From: Paenibacillus sp. MAHUQ-63
GTDB lineage: Bacteria > Bacillota > Bacilli > Paenibacillales > NBRC-103111
DNA: 64,000 nt
Assembly (NCBI RefSeq): GCF_028765165.1
Contig: NZ_JARADB010000002.1
Location: forward strand, 310,001 to 374,000
Direction: 5' to 3'
Position numbers and translations under genes: made by a program. Each line of letters opens with the position of its first letter. The stretch's first letter is position 1. The notes below the pieces were generated by a model. It saw nothing but the letters and a program-made list of their open reading frames with translations. It made no database searches and was not told the DNA's origin. This document shows, piece after piece, positions 1-9,012 of the stretch.

Positions 1-1
1 C

Positions 2-619
2 GGCCTGCTCCTGGGCGTCTTCCTGACATCAAAAATAAGAGCCAAAGGCTATCTGCGGTCTGTCATATTTTTCCCTACCCTCCTTAGCACCATCGCCGTC
101 GGTATCACGTTCAGCATGATGATGCATCCGTCTCAAGGACTGATTAATACGGCGCTTGCCGCGATCGGCATCGCCGGTCCGGATTGGTTGGGCGATACGC
201 GCATTGCGCTGTTATCGGTGGCTCTTGTCGATGTTTGGAAAGGAGTAGGCTTTGCGACCGTTATTTACATCGCCGGCATACTCTCCATCCCGCAGGAATA
301 TTATGAAGCGCTGGAGATGGATGGAGGAGGTGCTTTCCACAAGTTTTGGAACATTATTTTACCGTTAAGCCGTCCTGCTACGAACTCTGTCATCATTCTG
401 TCTTTTATCGGCGGATTGCGCTCCTTCGATCTGGTCTGGGCAATGACCAAAGGCGGACCGGGTTTCACGACCGACCTCATCGCATCCATCATTTATAAGC
501 AGTATCAGGGCGGATATTACGGCCTTGCTACTGCCGGCAATGTCATCCTATTCATCGTTGTTACGGCTTTAGCCCTTCCGCTATATACGTATTTGAACAG
601 AAAAGAGGCTGAGCTATGA
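2..619 (+). CDS. ABC sugar transporter permease (MalF/LplB type), 5' truncated by window edge
   Basis: The reading frame is open from base 2, so the start and first membrane segments lie outside the window. The visible part has several hydrophobic membrane spans. It carries the cytoplasmic EAA loop near the middle (EALEMDGGGAFHKFWNIILP), the contact for the ATPase in binding-protein-dependent sugar importers. The stop overlaps the next permease by four bases (ATGA), so the two are translationally coupled. Downstream come a rhamnosidase and other glycosidases, so the cargo is probably a rhamnose-containing oligosaccharide; that is inference. No ATPase gene is visible, as is usual when a shared MsmX-type ATPase serves many importers. 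Confidence 0.9.
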   Translation, partial: GLLLGVFLTSKIRAKGYLRSVIFFPTLLSTIAVGITFSMMMHPSQGLINTALAAIGIAGPDWLGDTRIALLSVALVDVWKGVGFATVIYIAGILSIPQEYYEALEMDGGGAFHKFWNIILPLSRPATNSVIILSFIGGLRSFDLVWAMTKGGPGFTTDLIASIIYKQYQGGYYGLATAGNVILFIVVTALALPLYTYLNRKEAEL

Positions 620-1446
620 GCAGAAAAATAAGAGGCTTAACCCTTGAAATCGCTGCCATTGCGATGACGGTCGTGATCTTCTGGATACCGTTCTATTTCG
701 TTATTGTGAATGCGCTGAAAGATAAGAAAGAATCGGCGCTGCTGAGCTTGGCATGGCCTTCGTCGATCCATTTATGGGACAATCTCAAGGAAGTTGTCAT
801 GGCACGTAACTATATGCTGCTGCGGGCGTTCTACAACAGTACGCTGCTGACCGTGCTATCGATCGTCGTATTGGTGCTCGTGTGCGCCATGGCCGGTTAT
901 GTCATGCAGCGCCGAACGGACCGCTTGACGCCTTGGCTGAACTTCTTCGTGCTCTCGGGACTCATCATACCGCCTGCGATCGTCCCGACCATCTGGGTGC
1001 TCGATGGAATCGGCTTGTTCAAGACATTGCCGGGACTTATTCTCGTCGAAGTGGCGCTTGGCTTTCCATTTGGCGTGCTGCTATATAAAGGCTTCATGTC
1101 TACCATTCCGCGCGAAGTCGATGAGGCTGCGGTTGTGGATGGCTGCGGCGGATTGAAGCTGTTCTATAAGATTATCCTGCCGCTTCTGCAGCCGGTGACG
1201 GCAACGATTATTGTGACATCGTCCGTCGGCATTTTCAATGACTTTACGAATCCGCTGTATTTTTTCCCGGGTGCGAAGAACGCAACGGTGCAGCTTACTC
1301 TATACAATTTTCAAAGCCAATTCGTTACGCAATGGAATTTGCTGTTCATGAATATTTTGCTGATTACGTTACCGCCTCTCGTTTTGTTTATTTTCTTCAA
1401 TAAAAAAATTGTGGCCGGGATGACGGCTGGCTCCGTCAAAGGCTAA
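616..1446 (+). CDS. ABC sugar transporter permease (MalG/YtcP type)
   Basis: This 276-residue inner-membrane protein has about six hydrophobic segments and the EAA loop (EVDEAAVVDGCGGLKLFYKI) at about residues 165-190. Its length and the C-terminal ending AGSVKG are typical of the second permease of carbohydrate ABC importers. It starts inside the stop of the first permease and ends 28 bases before the GH78 gene, which has its own AGAGGAGG ribosome site. The permease pair and the three hydrolases behind it therefore probably form one operon. The solute-binding protein must be upstream of the window. Confidence 0.92.
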   Translation: MSRKIRGLTLEIAAIAMTVVIFWIPFYFVIVNALKDKKESALLSLAWPSSIHLWDNLKEVVMARNYMLLRAFYNSTLLTVLSIVVLVLVCAMAGYVMQRRTDRLTPWLNFFVLSGLIIPPAIVPTIWVLDGIGLFKTLPGLILVEVALGFPFGVLLYKGFMSTIPREVDEAAVVDGCGGLKLFYKIILPLLQPVTATIIVTSSVGIFNDFTNPLYFFPGAKNATVQLTLYNFQSQFVTQWNLLFMNILLITLPPLVLFIFFNKKIVAGMTAGSVKG

Positions 1447-1474
1447 GGGCCGCAACAATCAGAGGAGGATTACG

Positions 1475-4372
1475 ATGGACAATTTGAAAGTTACATCCTT
1501 GAAGTGTGAATACAGGACCAATCCGCTCGGCATCGGTGCCGAGCGTCCGCAGCTCAGCTGGCAGATCGAATCCGAGCGCCGCGGTACGCTGCAGCGGGGA
1601 TATCGGATTGCGGTAGCCGGCGAAGACGGCGATTTCGACCAGCCTGTCTGGGACACAGGGTACACGGAATCCGACCAATCGATTCAGATTGCCTACGCCG
1701 GACAATCGTTGAAGTCAAGGACCCGCTATCTGTATAAAGTGAAAGTCTGGGATCATTTCGGCCGAGAATCCGCATGGAGCGAGACGGCTTGGTGGGAGAT
1801 GGGACTGCTGGCGCGCACCGAATGGCAGGCGGAATGGATCGCCCCGCATCCGGATGACATCGATCCGAACGCCCAGCCAGCTTTCCAGCTTCGCAAGCCG
1901 TTCCATGTGACTGGCGATGTGAAGAAGGCGCGCATCTATGCGACGGCAGCCGGCGTATATGAGCTGTACGTGAACGGATCTCGCGTTTCGGACGAATGCC
2001 TGGCGCCAGGTTGGACGAGTTATCCGACCCGGCTGCAGGTCCAAACCTACGATGTAACGGAGCTGCTGGAGCCAGGCGGGAACGGTCTCGGCATAATGCT
2101 CGGGGATGGTTGGTACCGCAGCGGGATGGGCTTCGAAGGGAAAAATTTCAAGTACGGCGAGCAAAGAGCCGCGCTTGCCCAACTGCATATTACCTATGCG
2201 GATGGAACGGAAACCGTAATTGGAACGGGCAGTGATTGGACAGCCTCTTTGGGGCCGATCCAATATTCCGCTATTTATCATGGAGAGACGTATGATGCTG
2301 GACTCGAGCAGGACGGCTGGAGTACGGCGAACTTCGACGATCGCGAATGGCAGCGGGTTCAGGTGATCCCAGGCCTCAGCAAGGATGTGCTCATTCCGCA
2401 GGAGAATACGCCGACCCGCGTTACGGAGACGATTCGGCCGGTTGCAGCTTTCGTAACGCCTGCCGGCGATCACGTGCTGGATATGGGCCAGAACATGGTT
2501 GGCCGCCTGCGAATTGCCTTAGAGGCTCCGGCCGGGACGAGCATCGTACTGAAGCATGCCGAGGTTTTGGATAAAGACGGAAACATCTATTTCGGCAATT
2601 TACGGTCGGCACGGCAAGTCGTCACTTACATTGCGAAAGGAACCGGTCTTGAAAGCTATGCGCCCTATTTCTCCTTCATGGGCTTCCGTTATGTGAAGGT
2701 GGAAGGCTTCCCGTGCGGGGAGAACGGACTGCCGCTGGACGCTTTCCTCGGAGAAGTGATGCATACCGACATGGAGCCGGCAGGCGAATTCGAATGCTCG
2801 GATAGCCGGGTGAATCAGCTGCAAAGCAATATTCGCTGGGGGCAGCGCGGGAATTTCCTCGATGTGCCGACCGATTGCCCGCAGCGCGACGAACGGTTAG
2901 GCTGGACAGGAGATGCGCAAGTGTTCATCTCCACAGCATTATTTAACTATCAGGGAGGTCCTTTCTTCACCAAGTGGCTGCATGACGTGAAGGCGGAGCA
3001 GAGGGAGAACGGTGGTATCCCGTTCGTTGTTCCTGACGTCGTAGGCGGGGAAAATTCGGCCGCATGGGGCGACGCTGCGGTCATCTGCCCGTGGACCGTC
3101 TATCAATACTACGGCGATAGACGTTTGCTTGCCGAGCAGTACGACAGCATGAAAGGCTGGGTTTCCTACATTCGCTCGCAGGGCGAGCAGGAGTTTCTGT
3201 GGAATACGGGCTTCCACTTCGGCGATTGGCTGGCGCTGGATGCCAAAGAAAACAGCTACGTCGGAGCGACGCCTGTCGCGCTGATCGCAACCGCGTATTA
3301 TGCCTACTCCACCCGTATGGTCCGCGATGCCGCAAGAGTGCTTGGGCACGAGGAGGATGCACGGGAATTCGACCGGCTTCATCAAGGTGTCGTGCAAGCC
3401 TTCCGCGATGAATTTGTGACGAACAGCGGGCGAATCGCTTCCCCGACGCAGACGGCGCATGTGCTGGCGCTTGTGTTCGACCTCGTCGACGACAGCGTGC
3501 GGGCCAGGGTAGCCCGAGATCTGAATGACTTGATTCGAGATAACGATTATCATTTGTCAACAGGCTTCGTCGGTACGCCTTACCTCTGTTTCGCGCTCTC
3601 GAATAACGGCTACCACGAAACGGCGGTCAAGCTGCTTATGCAGGAAAGCTATCCGGGCTGGCTGTACTCCGTGTCCAAAGGGGCGACAACGATCTGGGAG
3701 CATTGGGACAGCATTAAACCTGACGGCTCGTTCTGGAGTGACGATATGAACTCGTTCAACCATTACGCATATGGCGCTATCGGCGACTGGATGTACCGCC
3801 AGATTGCCGGGCTGGATATGGACTCAGCCGTACCTGCCTTCAAGCGTATTCATATCGAGCCCAAATTCGCAGTAAACAGCCTTACTTATGCGCGGGCGGC
3901 GCATGCCTCCTTGTATGGCCGCATCGAGTCCGGCTGGCAGGTGAACGGCGAACACATCCAGGTGAAGCTGCATATTCCGGCGAATACGACGGCAGAAGTT
4001 ATCCTTACCGGCGCTGTAAGCGGATCTGTCCGCGAGGGTGATCGTGCGCTGGATACCTCGATACCAGGCATTATGGAACTTCGGGATACCGAACAAGGCG
4101 TATGCGTTGCGATCGGCTCTGGCGATTATTCATTCAGCTATACCAACGGCGATCTATTCCGGATCAGGTTCGACGAGCATTCCCGCATCCAGGATGTACT
4201 CGAGAATGAAGCGGCAGCGGCTGCATTGAAACGTCATATGCAGGCGCTTGTCGAAGGACCGTTCCTGAGTTTCGTACGAAAATCGACGATCAAGCAATTA
4301 GGCGAGAATACGATGACAGGCGTTAAGCGCGAGCAAATCGATGCCTTGGTTGCGGACCTCAAGCTTATCTAA
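1475..4372 (+). CDS. Alpha-L-rhamnosidase, glycoside hydrolase family 78
   Basis: This 965-residue cytoplasmic enzyme (no signal peptide) would remove terminal alpha-L-rhamnose from oligosaccharides or glycosides. The order of domains fits GH78: N-terminal beta-sandwich domains to about residue 430, an (alpha/alpha)6 barrel, then a C-terminal beta domain. The catalytic motif CPQRDERLGWTGD places the conserved acid pair at D472/E473. The second carboxylate region, TIWEHWD, has E742, followed by SFNHYAYG, all hallmarks of the family. It has a strong ribosome site (AGAGGAGG) and sits directly behind the two permeases. A tail of roughly 60 residues beyond the usual beta domain is charged and unrecognised. 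Confidence 0.93.
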   Translation: MDNLKVTSLKCEYRTNPLGIGAERPQLSWQIESERRGTLQRGYRIAVAGEDGDFDQPVWDTGYTESDQSIQIAYAGQSLKSRTRYLYKVKVWDHFGRESAWSETAWWEMGLLARTEWQAEWIAPHPDDIDPNAQPAFQLRKPFHVTGDVKKARIYATAAGVYELYVNGSRVSDECLAPGWTSYPTRLQVQTYDVTELLEPGGNGLGIMLGDGWYRSGMGFEGKNFKYGEQRAALAQLHITYADGTETVIGTGSDWTASLGPIQYSAIYHGETYDAGLEQDGWSTANFDDREWQRVQVIPGLSKDVLIPQENTPTRVTETIRPVAAFVTPAGDHVLDMGQNMVGRLRIALEAPAGTSIVLKHAEVLDKDGNIYFGNLRSARQVVTYIAKGTGLESYAPYFSFMGFRYVKVEGFPCGENGLPLDAFLGEVMHTDMEPAGEFECSDSRVNQLQSNIRWGQRGNFLDVPTDCPQRDERLGWTGDAQVFISTALFNYQGGPFFTKWLHDVKAEQRENGGIPFVVPDVVGGENSAAWGDAAVICPWTVYQYYGDRRLLAEQYDSMKGWVSYIRSQGEQEFLWNTGFHFGDWLALDAKENSYVGATPVALIATAYYAYSTRMVRDAARVLGHEEDAREFDRLHQGVVQAFRDEFVTNSGRIASPTQTAHVLALVFDLVDDSVRARVARDLNDLIRDNDYHLSTGFVGTPYLCFALSNNGYHETAVKLLMQESYPGWLYSVSKGATTIWEHWDSIKPDGSFWSDDMNSFNHYAYGAIGDWMYRQIAGLDMDSAVPAFKRIHIEPKFAVNSLTYARAAHASLYGRIESGWQVNGEHIQVKLHIPANTTAEVILTGAVSGSVREGDRALDTSIPGIMELRDTEQGVCVAIGSGDYSFSYTNGDLFRIRFDEHSRIQDVLENEAAAAALKRHMQALVEGPFLSFVRKSTIKQLGENTMTGVKREQIDALVADLKLI

Positions 4373-4402
4373 CAAGAATCGAGACAGGAGTGTAAACTTG
4401 CA

Positions 4403-5968
4403 ATGGGGATCAATTCTAAGTTTGTTGAACTGGCCGAGCGGCTGGTGCCGGATTTGCATGAGTCGGTTATACGGCCGCAAGCGGTAGTTGAGGTTGTCGC
4501 AGATGAAGAAGCGTTCCAAGGATGGAGCGTGCAGCCGGTAGGGAGTGTCTCCGATCTGCTGGCCGGCACCTTCGGCAAAGGGGACAGCTTTATTCTCGAT
4601 TATGGCGATCACCAAGTCGGATATGTGTCATTGGCCGTACATGCCGCGGGCAGTCCCCAGGATGCCCCGTGCGGCTTGAAGCTGACGTTCGGCGAAATGC
4701 CGTGCGAAGTGGCCGAGCCGTTCGACAGCTATGACGGCTGGCTCAGCAAATCCTGGCTGCAGGAGGAAACGCTTTACCTCGATGTGCTCCCTGCCGTCGT
4801 ACGGCTGCCGCGGCGCTATTGCTTCCGCTACATGAAAATAGAGATCATAGATACTTCCCGTAAGTATACCGTGTCATTCCAAGATATTTGGTGTACGGCT
4901 GTTACTTCTGCGGATGTTTCGAAAGTGAAGCCGCTGCCGGCTGACCTGGCGGAGGATCTGGCTGCGATGGACAGAATCTCGGTCAAGACGCTGCAGGACT
5001 GCATGCAGACGGTTTTCGAGGACGGACCGAAACGGGACCGCCGGCTGTGGATTGGCGATTTGCGGCTTCAAGCATTGGCGAATTACTATACGTTCGGCAA
5101 TTTCGAATTGGTGAAGCGCTGTCTGTATTTATTTGGCGGGATGACGCTGGAGGACGGGGCTGTTGGCGCCTGTGTCTTTGAGAAACCTCATCCATTGGTC
5201 GATGATACGAGACTGTATGATTATGCGCTCTTCTTCGTGGCAACTTTGCACGATTATTACGAGGCTTCCCAAGACCGGGAGACGCTTGCCGAGCTGTGGC
5301 CTGTCGCGATGGAGCAGCTCCATATCGGTCTTGCACGATTGGATGCATCCGGGCTTGTACGTGACGATGAGTCGTGGTGGTGCTTCACCGACTGGCACCC
5401 GGAGCTGAATAAACAAGCGTCCGCGCAAGCCGTCCTGCTTTATTGCTTGAAGAGGGGCAGGATCTTGGCCGATGAGCTGGGGTTGGAGCAGGAAGCTGCG
5501 TATATCGACGAACAGATCGACCGGGTAATGAACGCGGCGGTTAAGCAATTATGGGATGCGGAGCAGCAGTTCTTCGTCAGCGGCGCCGGCCGGCAGGTCT
5601 CGTGGGCCTCCCAAGTTTGGATGGCGCTGGCAGGTGTGCTTGATGCAGAAGAAACCGGGCGATTGATGGACCGCCTATTCGAGCGGCCTCCGGCTATCGG
5701 CATGACGACGCCTTATATGCATCATCATCTGATCGAAGCGCTTATGGAAAGCGGCAGAACGGAGAAAGCATTGGAACAAATGAGAGCCTACTGGGGCGGG
5801 ATGGTGAAGGACGGAGCCGACTGCTTCTGGGAAATTTACAATCCTCATGACAAAAAGCTCTCGCCTTACGGCAGCAATCTAATCAACAGTTATTGCCATG
5901 CATGGAGCTGTACGCCGACGTATTTTATTCGAAAATATGTGCTTTCCGGGGAAAGGCGGGGCGAGTGA
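4403..5968 (+). CDS. Alpha-L-rhamnosidase-related (six-hairpin) protein
   Basis: This 521-residue protein resembles the beta-sandwich plus (alpha/alpha)6 barrel of GH78 but is much shorter than a full rhamnosidase. The family motif appears altered: GPKRDRRLWIGD in place of CPQRDERxGWTGD, so the second acidic residue of the pair is arginine. A late FWEIYNP segment could supply the general base. It follows the GH78 gene by 30 bases and ends one base before the next start, so it belongs to the same operon. It is probably a glycosidase acting on the same oligosaccharide, but its specificity cannot be read from the sequence, and a non-rhamnose substrate is possible. Confidence 0.75.
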   Translation: MGINSKFVELAERLVPDLHESVIRPQAVVEVVADEEAFQGWSVQPVGSVSDLLAGTFGKGDSFILDYGDHQVGYVSLAVHAAGSPQDAPCGLKLTFGEMPCEVAEPFDSYDGWLSKSWLQEETLYLDVLPAVVRLPRRYCFRYMKIEIIDTSRKYTVSFQDIWCTAVTSADVSKVKPLPADLAEDLAAMDRISVKTLQDCMQTVFEDGPKRDRRLWIGDLRLQALANYYTFGNFELVKRCLYLFGGMTLEDGAVGACVFEKPHPLVDDTRLYDYALFFVATLHDYYEASQDRETLAELWPVAMEQLHIGLARLDASGLVRDDESWWCFTDWHPELNKQASAQAVLLYCLKRGRILADELGLEQEAAYIDEQIDRVMNAAVKQLWDAEQQFFVSGAGRQVSWASQVWMALAGVLDAEETGRLMDRLFERPPAIGMTTPYMHHHLIEALMESGRTEKALEQMRAYWGGMVKDGADCFWEIYNPHDKKLSPYGSNLINSYCHAWSCTPTYFIRKYVLSGERRGE

Positions 5969-5969
5969 G

Positions 5970-7634
5970 ATGACAGAAGATCAGCTTAAAGGCAATCCGT
6001 TTTACTTGTCGGAGGACGCCGTCTCGTGGGTGACGAAGACCCGGGAGGCGCTGAGCTTGGATGCGAAAGTCGGCCAGCTGTTCGTCGTCGTGCAGACACC
6101 GTTCATGCCGGAGCAGGAGGATCTGCTGAGCATTGAACCTGGAGGCGTGCATCTCTTCGCCTTCAGTCCTGAAGCTACGAAAGCGAATCAGCAGGCCCAA
6201 ATAGCCGATATGCAGAGGCGCAGCAAGCTGCCTCTGCTCGTTACCGGGGATTTGGAGTCCGGCGGGTTTGGCGGAGCCATTGACGGGACGAACCTGGCAA
6301 TGAACATGCAGGTGGCGGCTACGGGTAAGCCCGAACTGGCGCGGGCGTTCGGCGAAGGCATCGCGACGGAAGGAGCGGCGATGGGCTTTAACTGGATATT
6401 CGGCCCTGTGCTGGACATCAATTACAACCATCAGAATCCGATTGTCAATACACGCGCTTTCGGGGATACGCCGGAGGTGGTGGAGTCGTACGCGATTCCG
6501 GCGCTCGAGGGCGTGCAGAAGAGCGGACGTATGGCGGCTTGTGTCAAGCACTGGCCAGGAGACGGGATGGATGACCGCGACCAGCACAAAGTGCTGACGG
6601 TCAATTCCATGGAGATGAAGCATTGGCGTGAAACCTATGGACGCCTATACCGTTCGGCGTTCGAAGCCGGCGCCAAAAGCGTCATGAGCGCACACATCGC
6701 GCTGCCCGCGTATTACAAGGAGCTTGGCATTGACGACGTGCGGCGGCAGCATACGCCGGGTTCGCTTTCCTCCGAGCTGAATGTGAAGCTGCTTCGCGAA
6801 GAGCTGGGCTTCAACGGCTTGATCATTTCGGACGCAACGGCGATGATCGGCATGACCAGCTGGGGACCGCGCCACGAGATCGTCCCGCAATGCATTGCAG
6901 CCGGCGTAGATATGTTTCTATTTACGACAGATCTAAGGTTCGACTATGAAGCGATGCTGCAGGGAGTGCGCGATGGCGTCATTACGAAGCAGCGGCTGGA
7001 CGAAGCCGTGACGAGAGTGCTGGCGCTCAAGGCTTCCTTGGGACTTCATCTGCCCCAGCAGGCGGAGCAGGATTTGACGCAGGTCGGCTCCCCCGAGCAA
7101 TTAGCTTTGGCCGAGGAGCTGGCGCGGGATTCGGTGACGCTCGTGAAGGACACGCAGGGGCTCCTTCCGCTGTCGGTGGAGAAGCATCGACGCGTGCTGC
7201 TGATTTCATCGGGCAGCGAAGGCTCTCTCTTCGCGGAGAATGGCTCCGGCGGCACCCTGTTCGCGCAGATGCTGGCGGAGGAAGGCTTCGAGGTCATCCG
7301 GGATTACCGGCTTAAGCCGGCCGGCAACGACATTGACCTTGTGATCTTCGTGGCGCAGAAAGCGCCTGGCTTTATGCAAAATTCTTTGCGCTTGTCGCCG
7401 GAGGAAGCGGGCGGTATCTTCACGTGGTACCCGACAACGGTACCGACGGTGTTCATCTCCTTGGGCAACCCGTACACACTGTACGAGATGCCGACGATGC
7501 CGGCGATGATCAACGGGTACAATGCTTCGGCCGCCGTGCAGCGGGCGATCCTGCGCTGCCTGCTGGGCAAGCAGCCGTTCCGCGGCGTCTCGCCGGTGGA
7601 CGCGTTCTGCGGGTTGGCGCTGGCGCGGTTGTAG
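5970..7634 (+). CDS. Glycoside hydrolase family 3 (NagZ-like beta-hexosidase)
   Basis: The chosen ATG gives 554 residues; it lies one base behind the preceding stop with GAAAGGCGGGG upstream. The N-terminal TIM barrel carries KHWPGDGMDD (K193/H194), the substrate-binding motif of GH3. The nucleophile is D288 in the segment IISDATAMIG. A C-terminal alpha/beta domain with VFISLGNPYTLYEMP follows. The overall form resembles Gram-positive NagZ-type beta-N-acetylhexosaminidases, but beta-glucosidase, glucuronidase or xylosidase activity is equally possible. As the last gene of the permease-rhamnosidase operon it probably completes breakdown of the imported oligosaccharide in the cytoplasm. No signal peptide is seen. 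Confidence 0.88.
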   Translation: MTEDQLKGNPFYLSEDAVSWVTKTREALSLDAKVGQLFVVVQTPFMPEQEDLLSIEPGGVHLFAFSPEATKANQQAQIADMQRRSKLPLLVTGDLESGGFGGAIDGTNLAMNMQVAATGKPELARAFGEGIATEGAAMGFNWIFGPVLDINYNHQNPIVNTRAFGDTPEVVESYAIPALEGVQKSGRMAACVKHWPGDGMDDRDQHKVLTVNSMEMKHWRETYGRLYRSAFEAGAKSVMSAHIALPAYYKELGIDDVRRQHTPGSLSSELNVKLLREELGFNGLIISDATAMIGMTSWGPRHEIVPQCIAAGVDMFLFTTDLRFDYEAMLQGVRDGVITKQRLDEAVTRVLALKASLGLHLPQQAEQDLTQVGSPEQLALAEELARDSVTLVKDTQGLLPLSVEKHRRVLLISSGSEGSLFAENGSGGTLFAQMLAEEGFEVIRDYRLKPAGNDIDLVIFVAQKAPGFMQNSLRLSPEEAGGIFTWYPTTVPTVFISLGNPYTLYEMPTMPAMINGYNASAAVQRAILRCLLGKQPFRGVSPVDAFCGLALARL

Positions 7635-7970
7635 GGGGCGAGCGGAAGCCGCCTGCGGCGGGTGCGCGGGCTGACGTGTGGGGCCCGCCGGGTTCACTGC
7701 CGCCGGTTGAAGGCGGCCTGCGCAGGAGCGAGCCCCGCAGGGGAGGGATGGCGGCGGGCGCGCCAAGCTAACGGACACCACGGCCGTTAATGCCGTGGGA
7801 AGCGGCGCGCGTTTCGGCTAACGGACACCAGAGCGCTTATTTGCCAATTTCGAGGTCGAATCCCCCTCGAAAATGGCAAATAGCGTCATCGGTGTCCATT
7901 AACTCATGAATTCGGCAAAAACCGCCGAATAAGCGCATCTGTGTCCGTTAGCAGGCCGGACCACTCCCGG
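7635..7970. repeat. Gene-free stretch with palindromic intergenic repeats
   Basis: There is no convincing gene in these 336 bases. After a very GC-rich segment following the GH3 stop, the motif CTAACGGACACC occurs at about 7768 and 7818. Its inverse occurs at about 7890 (GGTGTCCATTA) and 7940 (TGTGTCCGTTAG). The stretch 7817-7901 folds on itself: the arms contain GCGCTTATTTGCCA and TGGCAAATAGCG around a CTCGA-based tip. This looks like a family of short palindromic intergenic elements; a related GTGTCCGATAGCC occurs near 19940. They may also act as bidirectional transcription barriers. Confidence 0.6.
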
Positions 7971-8627
7971 TTATTCCCTCCGCAATCCGTACGTGCGAAA
8001 CCTTTGCCCGCCACTCACGACCATCAGGTATCCACGCTCCACTAATTTGTGCAAAATCCGCCTGACTTGCCGCTCGGAGATACGCAAGTGGTCCGCCAAC
8101 TCAGTCGGCGTGAACGGGCGCAAGAGCCGCCGCGCCAATCGAATCGTCTCCGCTTCGTAACCATTGAGCTCCCCGGACACATCTGTCGAAAGGAACGTTC
8201 CAATGAACGCCAGCACGAGCTGTTGACAGCGCCCCGGCTCATCCATGATGGAAGGATAGGCGATGGACAGAAATGTCCACCTATCCAGGGTCAGCAAACT
8301 ATGCCGCCAGCACAAATCTTTAAATCGACTCACATCCAGATCTCTCGCATGAGGACCGAAGCCGTGAATCTCTATCCCCCCTTTGGCGCCTTCCGGCATA
8401 TAGGCAAGATCCAAGTACCGGTAACCGTTGTTGAAATCGCGCACCTCCCATTCCGGGTACAAATGATCGAAATTATGCACCGTCGGAAACCAGATCGCAC
8501 GCAGAAATTCTTTCGTCCCGTGGCCGAGTCCCTTATTCAAAATCTCGCGCCGCCTGGGATTATTCTCTTGCTTCATATTCAACTCCATCCATTCCTCATA
8601 CATTTGCTCAAAACGAGACACACTCAC
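7971..8627 (-). CDS. Vsr/DUF559-like fold protein with C-terminal winged helix; probable regulator
   Basis: I start at the GTG at 8627 because GGAGGAG lies nine bases before it; an in-frame ATG at 8645 is the alternative. The protein has about 218 residues. Its middle (DLAYMPEGAKGGIEIHGFGP, then a basic helix and LTLDRWTFLSIAY) follows the pattern of the Vsr/DUF559 PD-(D/E)XK fold: an Asp, then ExH, then a strand with aromatic residues. The last 60 residues (FTPTELADHLRISERQVRRI) form a winged helix-turn-helix. It could be a DNA-binding regulator whose nuclease fold is a sensor, or an active endonuclease. I know no named function. Confidence 0.65.
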   Translation of the reverse strand: MSVSRFEQMYEEWMELNMKQENNPRRREILNKGLGHGTKEFLRAIWFPTVHNFDHLYPEWEVRDFNNGYRYLDLAYMPEGAKGGIEIHGFGPHARDLDVSRFKDLCWRHSLLTLDRWTFLSIAYPSIMDEPGRCQQLVLAFIGTFLSTDVSGELNGYEAETIRLARRLLRPFTPTELADHLRISERQVRRILHKLVERGYLMVVSGGQRFRTYGLRRE

Positions 8628-8665
8628 ACCGATCCGCTCCTCCATACAAATTTGAAAAACAAAAA

Positions 8666-8695
8666 GCCGCCCCGATACCAAGGTATCGAAGCGGC
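8666..8695 (-). terminator. Terminator-like hairpin in the leader of the 7971-8627 gene
   Basis: Read on the minus strand, arms GCCGC...CGATACC and GGTATCG...GCGGC form a long stem, followed by TTTTTGTTTTT. It lies downstream of the gene's own promoter and about 40 bases before its start codon. It therefore looks like an attenuator rather than the end of another gene. Confidence 0.6.
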
Positions 8696-8721
8696 GTGTT
8701 CTTCACGTCCAAATTAGTACT

Positions 8722-8750
8722 AGTGTAGCGTGGAAATCGCATTTCGGCAA
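8722..8750 (-). promoter_or_regulatory. Sigma-A promoter for the 7971-8627 gene
   Basis: On the minus strand, TTGCCG (8750-8745) and TACACT (8727-8722) are separated by exactly 17 bases. The predicted transcript starts near 8715, leaving a leader of about 90 bases that includes the hairpin at 8666-8695. Confidence 0.6.
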
Positions 8751-8795
8751 GTAGGCTGCTAACGGGAACATTAAAAAAAATGTACCGCAGCACTC

Positions 8796-8851
8796 TTTAC
8801 AGACCGACGGTCGGTATAGTAAGATAATGCCATAACAGACCGGCGGTCGGT
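8796..8851 (+). promoter_or_regulatory. Probable TetR operators and promoter
   Basis: Two near-identical 13-base palindromes lie 36 bases apart, centre to centre: ACCGACGGTCGGT at 8803-8815 (perfect arms) and ACCGGCGGTCGGT at 8839-8851 (one mismatch). The first falls between TTTACA (8796) and TAAGAT (8820), a plausible promoter with 18-base spacing. The TetR gene begins at 9013, so these are most likely its own operators, giving autorepression of the TetR-membrane protein-GNAT unit. Confidence 0.6.
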
Positions 8852-9012
8852 TCGGAACTCTAACATAGCGAGGAAATACAATATTTACACAGACAGCCAG
8901 TAAGCGGAGACGCCATCAGACGGAAACAGTCGATTGAGTGGTAAGCTCACCAGGCCGTACTAAACGGCATGCTGGCTGTAAATCCGTTCGATCATCAAAA
9001 GGAGAGCACACC

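Noticed and set aside
8661..8700. Riboswitch in front of the nuclease-fold protein gene
   Set aside because: The leader is only about 90 bases, with a single hairpin and no conserved aptamer pattern I recognise; simple attenuation is the safer call.
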